Source of the DNA: Myrica gale
Lineage: Eukaryota; Streptophyta; Magnoliopsida; Fagales; Myricaceae
DNA: 64,000 bases
Direction of reading: 5' to 3'
Assembly (NCBI GenBank): GCA_963930655.1
Contig: OZ005617.1
Span: 7,442,501 to 7,506,500, forward strand
The position numbers were made by a program, and so were the translations under genes. Of this stretch, positions 45,498 through 56,600 are shown piece after piece. Numbering within the stretch: the stretch's first letter is position 1; every line of letters starts with the position of its first letter. The notes below the pieces were generated by a model, which saw only the letters and a program-made list of their open reading frames with translations, was not told the DNA's origin and ran no database searches.

Positions 45498-45508
45498 CTT
45501 TGATACCA
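45498..45508 (-). other. Primer-binding site of element C, tRNA-Met type
   Basis: The minus strand reads TGGTATCAAAG, one base different from the usual TGGTATCAGAG, 7 bases inside the 5' LTR. The mismatch may be decay or tolerated. Confidence 0.85.
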
Positions 45509-46853
45509 ACTTAACTGTCACGCCCCGAACGACATCCCGCAGGGACCGTGACAGCCGCGAGCTATCCCTCGCATAGCTCCAGCGTTCTTACTTACGTTCT
45601 TACGTGCTTACGGCGGAAACATACAGGATCGCGGGGGATTCAAGCTAAATCTTACATAATCAGGGTTCTCATTAAGTTTGCATACAAAACATATATAACA
45701 TATTAAAACCCAACTAGTGACGGATCTCATCGATCAAGTCACCATTATCAAAATATGAAAATAATCTTGGTCCTCCTAAGTCAGGTAGTCCTCCTGACTC
45801 TCTTCACCTGAGGCAGCTGGAATTACACAATTTTAAAAACACGTGAGTCAAAAAGACTCAGTAAGGGAGAAACATAAACTTGAAACATGCTTTTTACTTG
45901 TACTTGCATAATCATGATAAAGGAACTTGATTCGTGATGCACATGCATGTCATGGATATGCATATGCTCTTGCTTGAATTCGGCCCCAGGCCCTTGAAAA
46001 TATTTATTTCATACTTGCTTGTAAAATTGGCCCTTGGCCCTTGAATTTCACTTATTCATATCTTTTACTGTGGGCTCGCTCCATTTGACCCCTGAAGTCA
46101 GGGTTGTGCATTCCCTTTGGAACCGTCCCCGATTTCCCTTGGAGACCTTACATACGGTCAAGCTAGCACACCTTCTCGCATTTGTCCTTCAGTGGCTAGA
46201 CATGACCCTTGGAGGCCCACACCTTCTCAATGTCCTTCAGTGTGGTTTGCACTGCCTCTTGGATTCACCCATTCTTCTCGCATTCATCCTTCGGTATGGG
46301 AGTCCATCTTGATGGTACGGTACCGACCAGTGCCCCTTGACTTAACTTATCGTTTCATAAAATTTTCCATAATCTTTCCATAAAATCATTGCATAAACAT
46401 TCTCTTTAGAAAAATTCATGCAATGCACATGTCATGTCATGCTTGATCAAAATCTCATGCTTGTTCATGAAACGATGCAGTGTGTCATTCCAGTTTTGAA
46501 AAAGAACCACTTACGGTTTCCACTTACAAATTCCACTTACAGTACTCCTTGCAACCTTCCTTGATCACACTTGGCTCCTTGCCTACAAAGAACAAGTTTG
46601 ATTCTTCAATGCACTGAGTATGCGTGAAAGTATATCGGTACGCATCGGTTCTATGAACTATTCGACGATCCTATTGTGAAATCCACTAAGGACGAATAGT
46701 GATAATTATGCGCTTAACTTAATTTAACGGTATAATATAGTTGCCGGATTTCTCTTAATCCAATTTGAACTTCCTGATCATCCCTTAAATTCGTACTTCC
46801 CGTCCATCGGAATATTTCCGAATAGCAACTATATTATATTTCTTTGATATCAC

Positions 46854-46877
46854 ATATATATATATATATATATATAT
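46854..46877. repeat. (AT)n microsatellite in the element C LTR
   Basis: Twelve AT units at the position equivalent to 5770-5793 of the solo LTR. Confidence 0.9.
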
Positions 46878-48479
46878 CACTTTAATTCTTTTAATCATTT
46901 AAATATTTTATTTACTCTTTTCTTTAACTAATATTCAAAACTTAGGTTATTTAATCATTTAATATATATATACATATACATGTCTCGATTAGGGTTTAAT
47001 TAACACCAACGGATTTAGGATTAAACCTAAGTCTCTCATTATTTCATGTGCTCTACTAAAACCTTACATTAAACCATTAATAACTTTAATCACGATTATA
47101 TCTTGACTTAGACCTTAACCTCAAATAATCCGAGATACTAACCCTAACTAGGGTTTCGAATATTTTCATTACATGTTCATGGTTCCTCAATATTATTCCA
47201 ATTAGCCTAATCCCCAATTTCAAGTATCCAACACAACAATTATAACCTATTTATCATAATATACAATTAGGGTTCCTTCACCTTAAACATTCGGCCAACA
47301 CTAAATTTTATGCATCCTTTAATCACAACTTCAACTCCAATGGTGATCTCATCCTCCATTCAACAATTTCATAACCTAGGATCTAAGAATCCAAACACCA
47401 ACACAATATATCATGCATTAGATCATTAATCTTGCATATAACATGGTCAATATCCAGATCTATACATACACAAAATTTCTCTTGGAAACCTAGGGCATAT
47501 ATGGTTCGGCCATAACCCATAACATCACATTTTCATGCTAAAAATTATATCATGCATACCCTTGCATTCTACAATCCACCTTTGCATGCATTTACTTCAC
47601 ACTTTCATTATTCATGAATAACATGACCAGATCTAACATTCAAACACATCCATAACCATAGATCTAGGGAGATTTACAACTTACAACCAACCAACTTAGC
47701 ATAAACTTAGATCTAACTTCCGTTAACATACATTGTTCTCCCTTTGCATTTTTCTTAACATACAACCTTAGATCCAAGACATACATGGACAGATCTAACA
47801 CTTAGACACCTTAGGGTTTCATAAATATTCAAGATCTAACAATATCAGGTCACACTACAAAACAAATCTCCAAGATCCATTCACCAACAAAATTCGGCCA
47901 GCAAGAAGAATGAGAGGTTTGGTCATTACCTTGTTGTTCTTTGTTCCTTCTCCTTGTTCCTTTGCAAAACTCCTCCTCTCCTTCACCTACTTCTTCTCCT
48001 TCTTCTTCTTCCTTGTCCTCCTTCTTCCCTTACCCGAGCTTCCCTTGGATCCAAGCTTGAAATCTCACTCCTTGGCTCAAAGGTTTCGGTTTCTACTCTC
48101 TTTAGCTTTGTGTTTTTTCTATTTTGGCTTGGTGTTGCACGACCAAAATGACCCCAAGAAGTGAAATGAGTGTGTGAGGGTGATGTTAGGCGTGCAAGAC
48201 TTCCCACAAAAGACAAAATGGAGTGAATTTAGACAAGGAATTCAGCCAAGGGGTAAAACTCACCTTTTTCTCTACGTTTCAGCTTTTGTCATGTTTTGTC
48301 TCTTGTCTTGGTCGACATTCACCCCTAGCCACACAATTCAAATCCTTCATTCAATGCTTGGCCAACTAACTTAGTTCATTTAGTTGAATTCCAACTACTT
48401 AGTTCACTTAACACAATCTAGTTACTTAGTAAACTTAATGAAGATTAGCACTACTAATCTAGTATCATTAGCTTAATTT

Positions 48480-48915
48480 CAAGGCCCATTGGGCAGCCCA
48501 ATAAATCCTTAATTCAAGGCCCAATCATCTCCATCTAAAGCCCAATTCATAAGCCCAAAGGCTAAGGCCCAATAACCTAGCTCCTTAAGGCCCATTAACA
48601 CCATTTCAAAAGCCCATTATTATGGACTTCATGGTAGCCCAATACCATGATTTTTAAAGCCCATTTTCATGATTATTTTGGCAGCCCATTAGTATACATT
48701 TAAAATTCCAATATCCTCCCAATATTACAAGTCTCATGGCAGCCCAATATCACAATCGAAAGGGCCCACTATCTCAAGTATTAGGGCAGCCCATAAACAA
48801 AATTTCAAAGGCCCAATTACACCTAATATTCGGCCAAGTAGGAGTAGCCCATCATCAGCCCATTGCCTTAGGTTTTAAAGCCCAACATAAAATTCTTAAC
48901 AGCCCAATAACATCA
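48480..48915. promoter_or_regulatory. Dense GGCCCA/AGCCCA array in the 5' LTR of element C
   Basis: About twenty motif copies, in the same order as at 39355-39830. In element orientation they lie about 270-700 bases from the LTR start, i.e. in U3 upstream of the expected promoter. Confidence 0.5.
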
Positions 48916-49184
48916 TCCATAAGATAATCCTTCAAAAATAATCAAGGATATTGAAAAGAAAAATGCAATTAATCTAGCAACATGAAATCGGTTACTATAA
49001 AATTTAAATTTCATCCATGGCATTTGAATCATAACATCACATATTGTAATTCAAAATAACTATATATACATTTTCTTAACATTAAATCATGCCTTGGCCA
49101 AGCAAGGTCTCTTTTAATACAAAATAGGCCATGGAATCCTTCATCTTGTAATGAAGTAGACACGGGTTTCTTTGGGGTCTTACA

Positions 49185-49591
49185 GTAACGCTCGACCAGC
49201 GCTCGACGTACCGCTCGAGCACCCATGAATATTTTTAAACAGAGACCTCACGCTCGACCGGCGCTCGACGACCGGTCGACCGACTCTTTGATTCCAGCCT
49301 CCCTCTCACTTCCATGAACTCACTTCATCTCCATTGTTCATATGCAAAACATAAAAACAGAAGTTAATATAGGAAATATTCCAATCATATTTATGAAAAT
49401 GGAGACATGAAAATATGATGAGAGGAGAGAAAGCAAAAAACTTAAGATTATTCAATTACACTTGCTTTTGTCAAAATTAACAATTCGTCTCATACTAATG
49501 CTCAAAGCATAATTTTCTCATTTTCTAGTGGAAATGGTGTAATTGTGGAACTTTCTCATTGATAAATTAGCAAAATTGTGATACAATCACA
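49185..49591 (-). repeat. 3' LTR of element B, part 2 (after element C)
   Basis: Continues the LTR of B with CTCGA modules (49186-49285) and ends ATACAATCACA at 49591, directly before the polypurine tract. The terminal ~55 bases, from GTGTAATTGTGG on, are present here but missing from the right LTR. Confidence 0.92.
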
Positions 49592-49600
49592 CCCCCCAAC
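49592..49600 (-). other. Polypurine tract of element B
   Basis: The minus strand reads GTTGGGGGG then LTR start TGTGATTGTATC. It is short but correctly placed. Confidence 0.8.
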
Positions 49601-50786
49601 TAGCTTTTTGCTAGTCCCTTAGCAAAAATAGCGAAAAGTATTTGAACAAAATAATGCATTGAGACAACAATTCATTCACAAGCATATCAGACAATCAAAA
49701 GAATTTTCAATCACAATGACCTTACCTCTCACAATTTCAAACAATATCAGCATCTTTGAAATACTTAATATCTCCTCCTAATAGGATTGAGGCAAAACGT
49801 CTAGAGAAATTACAATTTATCACCTTGACTCTCTCTTAGTCCTCATTTTTACCACTGGCTATCCAAAAGAGTTTCGACCTTAAAATTGATCAATATTGAT
49901 CCTAACTACTTCAAAGCTGAAGGGTCTAGCAGTTTTCGCGCCAACTCTGTTCTTAAGGGTTGTTGAGTTTTTCAAACCCCCAAAGTTTGGGCAACTGTTT
50001 CTAGCCCTTGACTCAATAACAACTTAAGTTGCCCCTTCCTTTTGCTCTTATTCTTTTCTTTTTCTTCTCTTTTTTTTTCTTTCTTTCTTTCTTTCCTTTT
50101 TTTTTGTAAAGCACAGCTCAGTAGTCCTGTAGTGTACTTCTCTCTATTCTAGTCATTGGTATGTAGATGAAGACTACTAAGAGATATCAGGTAAAAGAAA
50201 AAGCTATTTCTTAAAATGTTTTGCCCTTCATCCTGTGAGAGCTAATCCTACGGTCAAACTCAGAAAACTTCAAAAGTTTGAAACCAGAGAGTTCACATCA
50301 TAATTCATGTTTCATCAATGTAAAATTTGAATGCTCGAGAAGGATAAAGTTGTCAACACGCATTAATAAAGTTCAACCACCATCACCATCTTACTAGGAG
50401 TCAGCAATTCAGCATAATCACAGTAAAATGCAATAAGGTAATGACAAGTGCAAATGAATATATTGCATGATTGCAAAATGTTCAACCACCATCACCATCT
50501 TACTAGGAGTCAGCAATTCAGCATAATCACAGTAAAATGCAATAGGGTAATGACAAGTGTAAATGAATATATTGCATGATTGCAAAATGTGCAAATCTCT
50601 CCCCCCAACTAAATCAAACATTGTCCTCAATGTGAAGGAATAAAAGGGGACAACAGAAAAGGAGCAGAGAGAAGCAAACCAAAAGAAAAACAACAGAAAA
50701 CCACAGCCAACAAGAGCAGTAGAAAAAGAACAAAAATGCAAATAATAAATAAAACAAAACAAAAAGGAAACAACAAAAAGGAAAGG
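49601..50786 (-). other. Non-coding region between pol and PPT of element B
   Basis: No conserved protein is seen. It contains a T/CTTT-rich tract (50045-50108) and a 109-bp tandem duplication (50371-50588). Athila-type elements often carry an extra region, sometimes an envelope-like ORF, here; none was recognised. Confidence 0.6.
50371..50588. repeat. 109-bp tandem duplication in element B
   Basis: Unit GTTCAACCACCATCACCATC... at 50371-50479 and again at 50480-50588, with only two or three base differences, so it is recent relative to the element's other changes. Confidence 0.92.
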
Positions 50787-53700
50787 TCAGAGGACTCCCC
50801 TAGGATCTTGCACAAGCAAGATTTCTTCATTTGGTTTGAAGGGAGTCATAAATGGCTTGAGACGTTGTCCATTGACTGTGAAACTATTTCCATTTTTTGG
50901 ATCAACAATGTCCACTGCACCATGAGAATGGACCTCTTTAATGATGTATGGGCCATGCCAGCGAGACTTTAACTTACCAGGAAAAAGATGTAAGCGAGAA
51001 TTGTAAAGAAGAACTTCCTGGGCAAGTATGAAGTGTTTGGGAAGAATCCTCTGATCGTGGAGGATTTTCATGCGCTCCTTGGCCAATTGAGCATTGTCAT
51101 ATGCATTGCGACGAGCTTCATCCAATTCAGCAATCTGCAGTTTTCTCAACCCTGAAGCTTCATCAAGTGACATGTTAACTTGTTTAATGGCCCAAAGAGC
51201 ACGATGTTGAATCTCAACAGGTAAGTGACAAGCACGACCATAGACTAAACGATATGGGGACATGCCAAGAGTAGTTTTAAAAGCAGTGCGATAAGCCCAC
51301 AAGGCATCAAGTAGTCTAAGGGACCAATCCTTTCTATTGGGATTAACTGTTTTCTCCAAAATGATTTTTATCTCACGGTTTGCTATCTCGGCTTGCCCAT
51401 TTGTTTGGGGGTGATATGGTGTAGAGACTCGATGAGTAACTCCATATTTCTTCAAAAGATTGGAAAACGGTTTGTTACAAAAATGAGAACCCCCATCACT
51501 AATGATAACCTTGGGCATGCCAAAACGAGCAAAAAGAGACTGCAGAAATTTAAGGACAACACGATGGTCATTGGTTTTGCAAGCTATGGCCTCCACCCAT
51601 TTAGAAACATAATCCACAGCCAATAGAATGTAAGTATGTCCAAAGGAAACTGGAAAGGGACCCATGAAATCAATTCTCCAACAGTCAAAAATTTCCAAAG
51701 TAAGAATTGGGGAGAGAGGCATCATGTTTGTTTTGGTGATGGCTCCCAACTTTTGACAAGAGTCACAAGTTTTACAAAAATTATAAGCATCTTTGAACAT
51801 AGAAGGCCAATAAAAACCACTCTGTAAAATTTTGGCTACTGTTTTCTTTGCAGAAAAATGACCACCACATGCGCCCTTATGACAAAACTCCAAAATGGAA
51901 GAAAACTCAACATCAGGAATGCATCTTCGAATCAATTGGTCTGAACAGTATTTGAAAAGATAAGGATCATCAAAATAAAAATGCCTTACCTCCGCAAGGA
52001 ATTTGCGCTTGTCTTGAAGAGACCATTCAGAAGGTACCTGTTCAGTCACCAAATAATTAACTATGTCAGCAAACCAAGGAATTGTAGTAACTCCAAAAAG
52101 TTGCTCATCAGGAAAACTATCGTCTAAAGGAAGAGAGGAAGAGGAAGAAGTGGCTGATGGCAATCTTGACAAGTGATCTGCTACCACATTTTCAACTCCT
52201 TTCTTGTCCTTGATAGTGATGTTAAACTCTTGTAGCAACAAAATCCAACGAATCAACCTTGGTTTGGCATCTTTCTTTGACAACAAATATTTGAGAGCAG
52301 AATGGTCAGTAAAAATGATAACATAAGACCCAATAATGTAAGAACGAAATTTATCCAAGGCAAACACAACAGCTAACAATTCTTTCTCGGTGGTGGTATA
52401 ATTTTTTTGTGCGTCATTTAAAGTACGACTTGCATAATAAATGACAGAAGGTTTATCATCCACTTTTTGCCCAAGAACGGCACCCAGAGCGAAGTCACTA
52501 ACATCTGTCATGATTTCAAAAGGCAAGTCCCACCGAGGAGATTGCATAATGGGAGCAACTGTTAAATGTTCCTTCAGGGTCTCAAAAGCATGCTGACACT
52601 CATCAGTCCAAACAAAAGTAGTATCATTTTGCAACAAAGTACACAATGGTTTTGCAATACTACTAAAGCCTTGAATGAAACGTCTATAAAAACCAGCATG
52701 ACCAAGAAATGATCTGATATCCTTTACTGTCCTAGGGACAGGCAATTGAGAAATCAACTCTATCTTAGCCTTGTCAACCTCTATACCACGCTCAGAAACT
52801 AAGTGACCAAGTATCAAGCCACTACTAACCATAAATTGACATTTTTCCCAATTCAACAACAAATTTTTCTCTTCACATCGTCGCAACACAACATCAAGAT
52901 GTTTCAAGCAAACATCAAATGATTTACCAAACACAGAGAAGTCATCCATAAAAACTTCACACATATCATCTAGCATGTCAGAAAAAATGCTCATCATACA
53001 ACGCTGAAAAATAGCAGGTGCATTACATAAACCAAATGGCATTCTTCTAAAAGCAAAAGTGCCAAAGGGACAAGTGAAGGTGGTCTTCTCTTGATCCTCT
53101 GGTGCTATGGCAATTTGATAATAACCAGAAAAACCATCTAGAAAGCAATAAAAAGCATTACCAGCTACTTTCTCTAAAATTTGATCCAAGAAAGGTATTG
53201 GGAAGTGATCCTTCCGACTAACTGAATTCAACTTTCTATAGTCAATGCACATCCTCCAACCTGTTACCTTCCTAGTCGGGATCAACTCACCACTAGCATT
53301 TTCAATAACAGTTAAACCATATTTCTTTGGAACTACCTGTGTTGGGCTTACCCACTTGCTGTCGGAGATAGGATAAATGATGCCCACAGCTAACAATTTC
53401 AGCACCTCTTTCTTCACCACCTCTTTCATGGTGGGATTTAATCTTCGCTGGGCATCACGAACTGGTCTTGCATCTCCCTGCAGAAAAATGTTATGGGTGC
53501 AAATAGAAGGGTCAATTCCTTTGATGTCTGCAATAGTCCATCCTATTGCTCCCCGATGTCGTCTTAACACTGCTAATAAATTAGCTTCTTGCTCTGAAGT
53601 AAGCTGAGAAGAGATAACCACCGGAAATGTACCCTCAGTTGGACCCAGAAAAACGTACTTCAAGTCCTCAGGTAGTGGCTTCAACTCCAATGTAGGGACT

Positions 53701-54722
53701 TTTTCCTCTGATGACTTCATGACTTCTGGTAAGTCAATGGCTTCAAAGACTGGCCTACGCCAACTGCCTGTGTAGCTCACATCTGACAACAGAGAGGGGT
53801 CATGTGTCTCTATTAATTGTCCCTCTACTTCTGTTAATTCTACTGATGGAGGAACTGTCTCAATAAGAGTTTCAGGCTGCTCGTGAAAGTCATCCTCAAA
53901 TGCAATAACAGAATCAAGTACTGATAACAGCTCTGAAATATCAAAATCTTCTATCAAATCAACTGCATGTACCTCTGAGTCGTCACATCCACTCGGCATC
54001 TTGCAGGCATTGAACACGTTCATCTCCAATGTCATATTCCCGAATGTGAGCTTCAGTACTCCACTTCGACAATTAATCAACGCGTTGGAGGTAGCAAGGA
54101 ATGGACGTCCAAGAATGACAGGCGCCTGGTAGATGGTAGAAGCTTTCTGCTGCATATCCAGAACTACAAAATCCACTGGATAGTAAAATTTGTCTACCTG
54201 AACCAAAACATCTTCAATTATACCACGTGGCACCTTGACTGATCTGTCAGCTAACTGTAGCATGATAGAAGTCTTTTTCAGCTCACCCAATCCCAACTGC
54301 TCATATATTGAGAATGGTAGCAAGTTCACACTGCTACCCAAATCTAGTAAAGCTCTCCCAATGCGTGATTCACCAATTATAATGGAAATGGTAGGAGTGC
54401 CGGGATCTCTAAACTTCTGAGGAGTCTCGCTCAATATCATTGCACTAACTTGCTCTGTCAAGAAAGCTTTCTTCTTTACATTCAGCTTCCTCTTCACTGT
54501 GCACAAGTCCTTCAGAAATTTTGCATATGAAGGGACTTGTTGCAAGGCCTCCAAAAGTGGAATATTGATCTTTATTTGCTTGAAGATTTCCTGAATCTCC
54601 GTATGATATTTGTTCTTTTGGCCAGCTGCCAATCTCTGGGGATAGGGAACCACAGGTCGGAACTCCCTACTCGTCTCTGCCTCATCACTTGTAGGTTTTT
54701 TTGCTTCCAGTCGAACTTCCTC
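50787..54722 (-). CDS. Element B Pol: protease, RT, RNase H, integrase (Athila-like)
   Basis: A single open frame of 1,288 codons from the methionine at 54653, continuous with Gag except for one stop upstream. Protease active site LLDLGSSVN (residues 102-110); RT about 410-600 with [23 protein letters not shown] and catalytic FMDD (568-571); RNase H with D717 (MTDVSD), [10 protein letters not shown] and [10 protein letters not shown]; integrase zinc finger H...CKTCDSC (about 925-967) and catalytic triad D995, D1053, E1089, the last two 35 residues apart as expected. It ends VQDPRGVL without chromodomain. No internal stop or frameshift is seen, unusual for this window. RNase H has valine where alanine is usual after the first aspartate. 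Confidence 0.95.
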   Translation of the reverse strand, partial: EEVRLEAKKPTSDEAETSREFRPVVPYPQRLAAGQKNKYHTEIQEIFKQIKINIPLLEALQQVPSYAKFLKDLCTVKRKLNVKKKAFLTEQVSAMILSETPQKFRDPGTPTISIIIGESRIGRALLDLGSSVNLLPFSIYEQLGLGELKKTSIMLQLADRSVKVPRGIIEDVLVQVDKFYYPVDFVVLDMQQKASTIYQAPVILGRPFLATSNALINCRSGVLKLTFGNMTLEMNVFNACKMPSGCDDSEVHAVDLIEDFDISELLSVLDSVIAFEDDFHEQPETLIETVPPSVELTEVEGQLIETHDPSLLSDVSYTGSWRRPVFEAIDLPEVMKSSEEKVPTLELKPLPEDLKYVFLGPTEGTFPVVISSQLTSEQEANLLAVLRRHRGAIGWTIADIKGIDPSICTHNIFLQGDARPVRDAQRRLNPTMKEVVKKEVLKLLAVGIIYPISDSKWVSPTQVVPKKYGLTVIENASGELIPTRKVTGWRMCIDYRKLNSVSRKDHFPIPFLDQILEKVAGNAFYCFLDGFSGYYQIAIAPEDQEKTTFTCPFGTFAFRRMPFGLCNAPAIFQRCMMSIFSDMLDDMCEVFMDDFSVFGKSFDVCLKHLDVVLRRCEEKNLLLNWEKCQFMVSSGLILGHLVSERGIEVDKAKIELISQLPVPRTVKDIRSFLGHAGFYRRFIQGFSSIAKPLCTLLQNDTTFVWTDECQHAFETLKEHLTVAPIMQSPRWDLPFEIMTDVSDFALGAVLGQKVDDKPSVIYYASRTLNDAQKNYTTTEKELLAVVFALDKFRSYIIGSYVIIFTDHSALKYLLSKKDAKPRLIRWILLLQEFNITIKDKKGVENVVADHLSRLPSATSSSSSLPLDDSFPDEQLFGVTTIPWFADIVNYLVTEQVPSEWSLQDKRKFLAEVRHFYFDDPYLFKYCSDQLIRRCIPDVEFSSILEFCHKGACGGHFSAKKTVAKILQSGFYWPSMFKDAYNFCKTCDSCQKLGAITKTNMMPLSPILTLEIFDCWRIDFMGPFPVSFGHTYILLAVDYVSKWVEAIACKTNDHRVVLKFLQSLFARFGMPKVIISDGGSHFCNKPFSNLLKKYGVTHRVSTPYHPQTNGQAEIANREIKIILEKTVNPNRKDWSLRLLDALWAYRTAFKTTLGMSPYRLVYGRACHLPVEIQHRALWAIKQVNMSLDEASGLRKLQIAELDEARRNAYDNAQLAKERMKILHDQRILPKHFILAQEVLLYNSRLHLFPGKLKSRWHGPYIIKEVHSHGAVDIVDPKNGNSFTVNGQRLKPFMTPFKPNEEILLVQDPRGVL

Positions 54723-55559
54723 TTACTTCAAATTCTTTGCAGCTTCATCTGCCTCATTCACAACGTCAGGTGTCAGGGGAACTGTCTGTCTATCCATAGG
54801 CATTTCAGGTCGAGGAACTTCCTTTCCGCTTCTTAAAGAAATAACAGCCTTTGATGTTTCAATGGATTCCTCTGAGACATTATGCACTTGCTGCTGCCGA
54901 TATACTTGAGGATTTGGCTGTGGTTGTGCTGGGAATTTTCCTCTGTCAAGAGTGCTCAATGTCGTACTCATCTTATTAATGGTGCCCCGTAATTCATTTA
55001 TGGCTTGAATGTTCTGACTGTTAGTGGTGGCCTGAATCTGCATGAACTGCTGAAGTGTGTTGGCCATCTCTGCCATACTATCGTCAAGAGACTTCTTTGG
55101 TGGAGCAGAGGGTTGAAATTGAGAATGTTGAACAGCTACATGAGATTGAAATCCTGGAGGTGCTGCTGCAATTGGATAACTCTGAGAAGTTTGATGTGGT
55201 TGATAATGGTGCTGTGGAGCAGCAGGATGAGATGTCTGCTGAGAAGGTGGTGCATAGTTCTGGGGAGGTTGCTGAAAATGCGAAGATTGACCAGATTGAT
55301 CATTCCTCCATGAAAAGTTCGGATGATTCCTCCACCCCGGATTGTAAGTGTTGGAGAAAGGTTGATTTGGTGTTCTGTTAACCCAATTTGCTGATTGCAT
55401 CTGATCAGACCCACTCTCCTGTAAAACTGGCATAATCGGACAATCCTGAGTCTTATGGCTAGAATCGGGGCATAGAGAACACACCTCCACTGCTTTCACG
55501 GCCTTCAACTTCTCTAATTCCATAACCTCCAACCTTCTAGTCAAAGCACTAATACGAGC
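54723..55559 (-). pseudogene. Element B Gag C-terminal part with zinc knuckle
   Basis: In the same frame as the Gag start and Pol, but bounded by stops at 55560-55562 (TDV*ARISALTRRLE) and 54723-54725 ([12 protein letters not shown]). It contains a CCHC knuckle CSLCPDSSHKTQDC (C-x2-C-x4-H-x4-C), then a Q/P-rich linker and a helical stretch ending in VNEADEAAKNLK. Each bounding stop is TAA at a position compatible with former CAA. Without those two stops, Gag-Pol would be one frame of about 1,880 codons. Confidence 0.88.
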
Positions 55560-56438
55560 TTAGACATCAGTATCCTCTTTGACTTCATATTTACCCCCAC
55601 CACCAATTGCTCTGAGAGGTTGTACTGTCAATGGTGTCCGGTAAGATCGTGTATTCCATTGTTGAGCACTTTCAGCAAGGTAATCAAAAAACTTCAATGC
55701 TTCATCAGGTTCCTCGCTAAAGAATTCCGCATTGCACATAGTCTGAACAAATTGCTTGCATTCAGGAGTAAGAGTAGTGTAAAAGTAGTTGACAAGCCTC
55801 CAAGACTCAAAGCCATGATGTGGACAGATGTTCATTAAATCCTTGAATCTTTCCCAACAAGAGTGGAAGGTTTCATCACTCCTCTGCATAAAGTGGCTGA
55901 TTTGCTCTTGCAAAAATTGAGTTCTCTGAAAATGAAAAAATTTATGTAAGAACTCACGTTGCATGTCAGACCAACTAGAGATAGAATTTGATCTCAGAGA
56001 ATTAAACCAAATCTTCGCTTTATCCTTTAAAGAAAAAGGAAATAAACGAAGTTTAACATATTCATCTGCCGTAGCTCTAGTAATCAAAGTAGTGCAAGCA
56101 AGCTCAAAATCTGTCAAGTGTTGGTATGGACTCTCAGAGTCTATCCCATGGAATTGAGGTACTATTGACATCATGCCATGCTTAATGGAAAAATTAGAAG
56201 CATCATCAGGTAAAGCAATGCATGATGGTGTTGTGGTGCGAGTGGACTGCAAATAATCTCTTAGTGTTCTAGGTGCCTCTTCAGCCATATCTTCAACAGT
56301 AGCAGAATTTCCAAAATCAGAGTTTAAATCAATGCTACTAGTGTCCAACTCAACACTTGGCACACTATCACTATACACACTATCAGTAGAATTCACTCTA
56401 TATAGCCTATGTGTATCGTCTCTTGCCCAATTCATCAA
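55560..56438 (-). CDS. Element B Gag N-terminal part (retrotransposon gag domain)
   Basis: 292 codons from the first ATG (MMNWARDDTHRLYRV), 139 bases inside the primer site. The gag domain is clear: MMSIVPQFHGIDSESPYQHL, KLRLFPFSLKDKAKIWFNSL, FLHKFFHFQRTQFLQEQISH, ETFHSCWERFKDLMNICPHH and LTPECKQFVQTM. This is the Athila/Tat type of Gag. The terminal stop at 55560 is premature, as the frame continues into the zinc-knuckle part. Confidence 0.92.
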   Translation of the reverse strand: MMNWARDDTHRLYRVNSTDSVYSDSVPSVELDTSSIDLNSDFGNSATVEDMAEEAPRTLRDYLQSTRTTTPSCIALPDDASNFSIKHGMMSIVPQFHGIDSESPYQHLTDFELACTTLITRATADEYVKLRLFPFSLKDKAKIWFNSLRSNSISSWSDMQREFLHKFFHFQRTQFLQEQISHFMQRSDETFHSCWERFKDLMNICPHHGFESWRLVNYFYTTLTPECKQFVQTMCNAEFFSEEPDEALKFFDYLAESAQQWNTRSYRTPLTVQPLRAIGGGGKYEVKEDTDV

Positions 56439-56576
56439 ACATGAGTGCCTAAGAGAGTAATATCAAGTGTATGTGTGTATAAAGTGTCAGTGTGTGAACT
56501 AACGAACCAACAACTAATAATGTAAAAAGAAAATAAAGAAAGATAATGGCAATAGAATGTCAATTGAACTTACCGT

Positions 56577-56594
56577 TCCCCGGCAACGGCGCCA
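56577..56594 (-). other. Primer-binding site of element B, tRNA-Asp type
   Basis: The minus strand reads TGGCGCCGTTGCCGGGGA, an 18-base complement of the 3' end of tRNA-Asp, as used by Athila-type elements. It is 6 bases from the LTR. Confidence 0.92.
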
Positions 56595-56600
56595 AAAACT

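Larger units (their letters stand above)
39127..49184 (-). mobile_element. Tekay-like gypsy element C, inserted in the 3' LTR of element B
   Basis: Right end: LTR TGTCACGCC...TCTTACA (45516-49184), followed by GTAACGCTCGACC of B's LTR. Left end: an incomplete LTR fused to B sequence at GTAA. The uninterrupted LTR of B at 57625-57640 shows the pre-insertion site (TTGTAATGCTCGACC). Between are PPT, an extra ORF, pol, gag and PBS, all on the minus strand. It is the youngest layer of the nest. Several stops interrupt gag and pol. Confidence 0.93.
45516..49184 (-). repeat. 5' LTR of element C (3,669 bp)
   Basis: Plus-strand start TGTCACGCCCCGAAC, end GGGGTCTTACA. The first ~2.6 kb is homologous to the solo LTR at 4586, including repeated CTTCAGTG/CACACCTTCTC blocks, TTCGGCC motifs and an (AT)n tract. 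The U3 side (48240-49184) is different sequence and carries the GGCCCA array. Confidence 0.93.

Noticed and set aside
46034-46383. Plus-strand frames in the Tekay-like LTRs (also 5077-5486 and the complement of 61904-62406)
   Set aside because: They recur because the LTRs are homologous, but they differ in frame and length between copies, so they are not conserved proteins.
49601-50786. Envelope-like gene between pol and PPT of element B
   Set aside because: No long frame, signal peptide or membrane segment typical of such genes was found on the element strand; the hydrophobic 50418-50830 frames are short and fall in the duplicated, T-rich tract.
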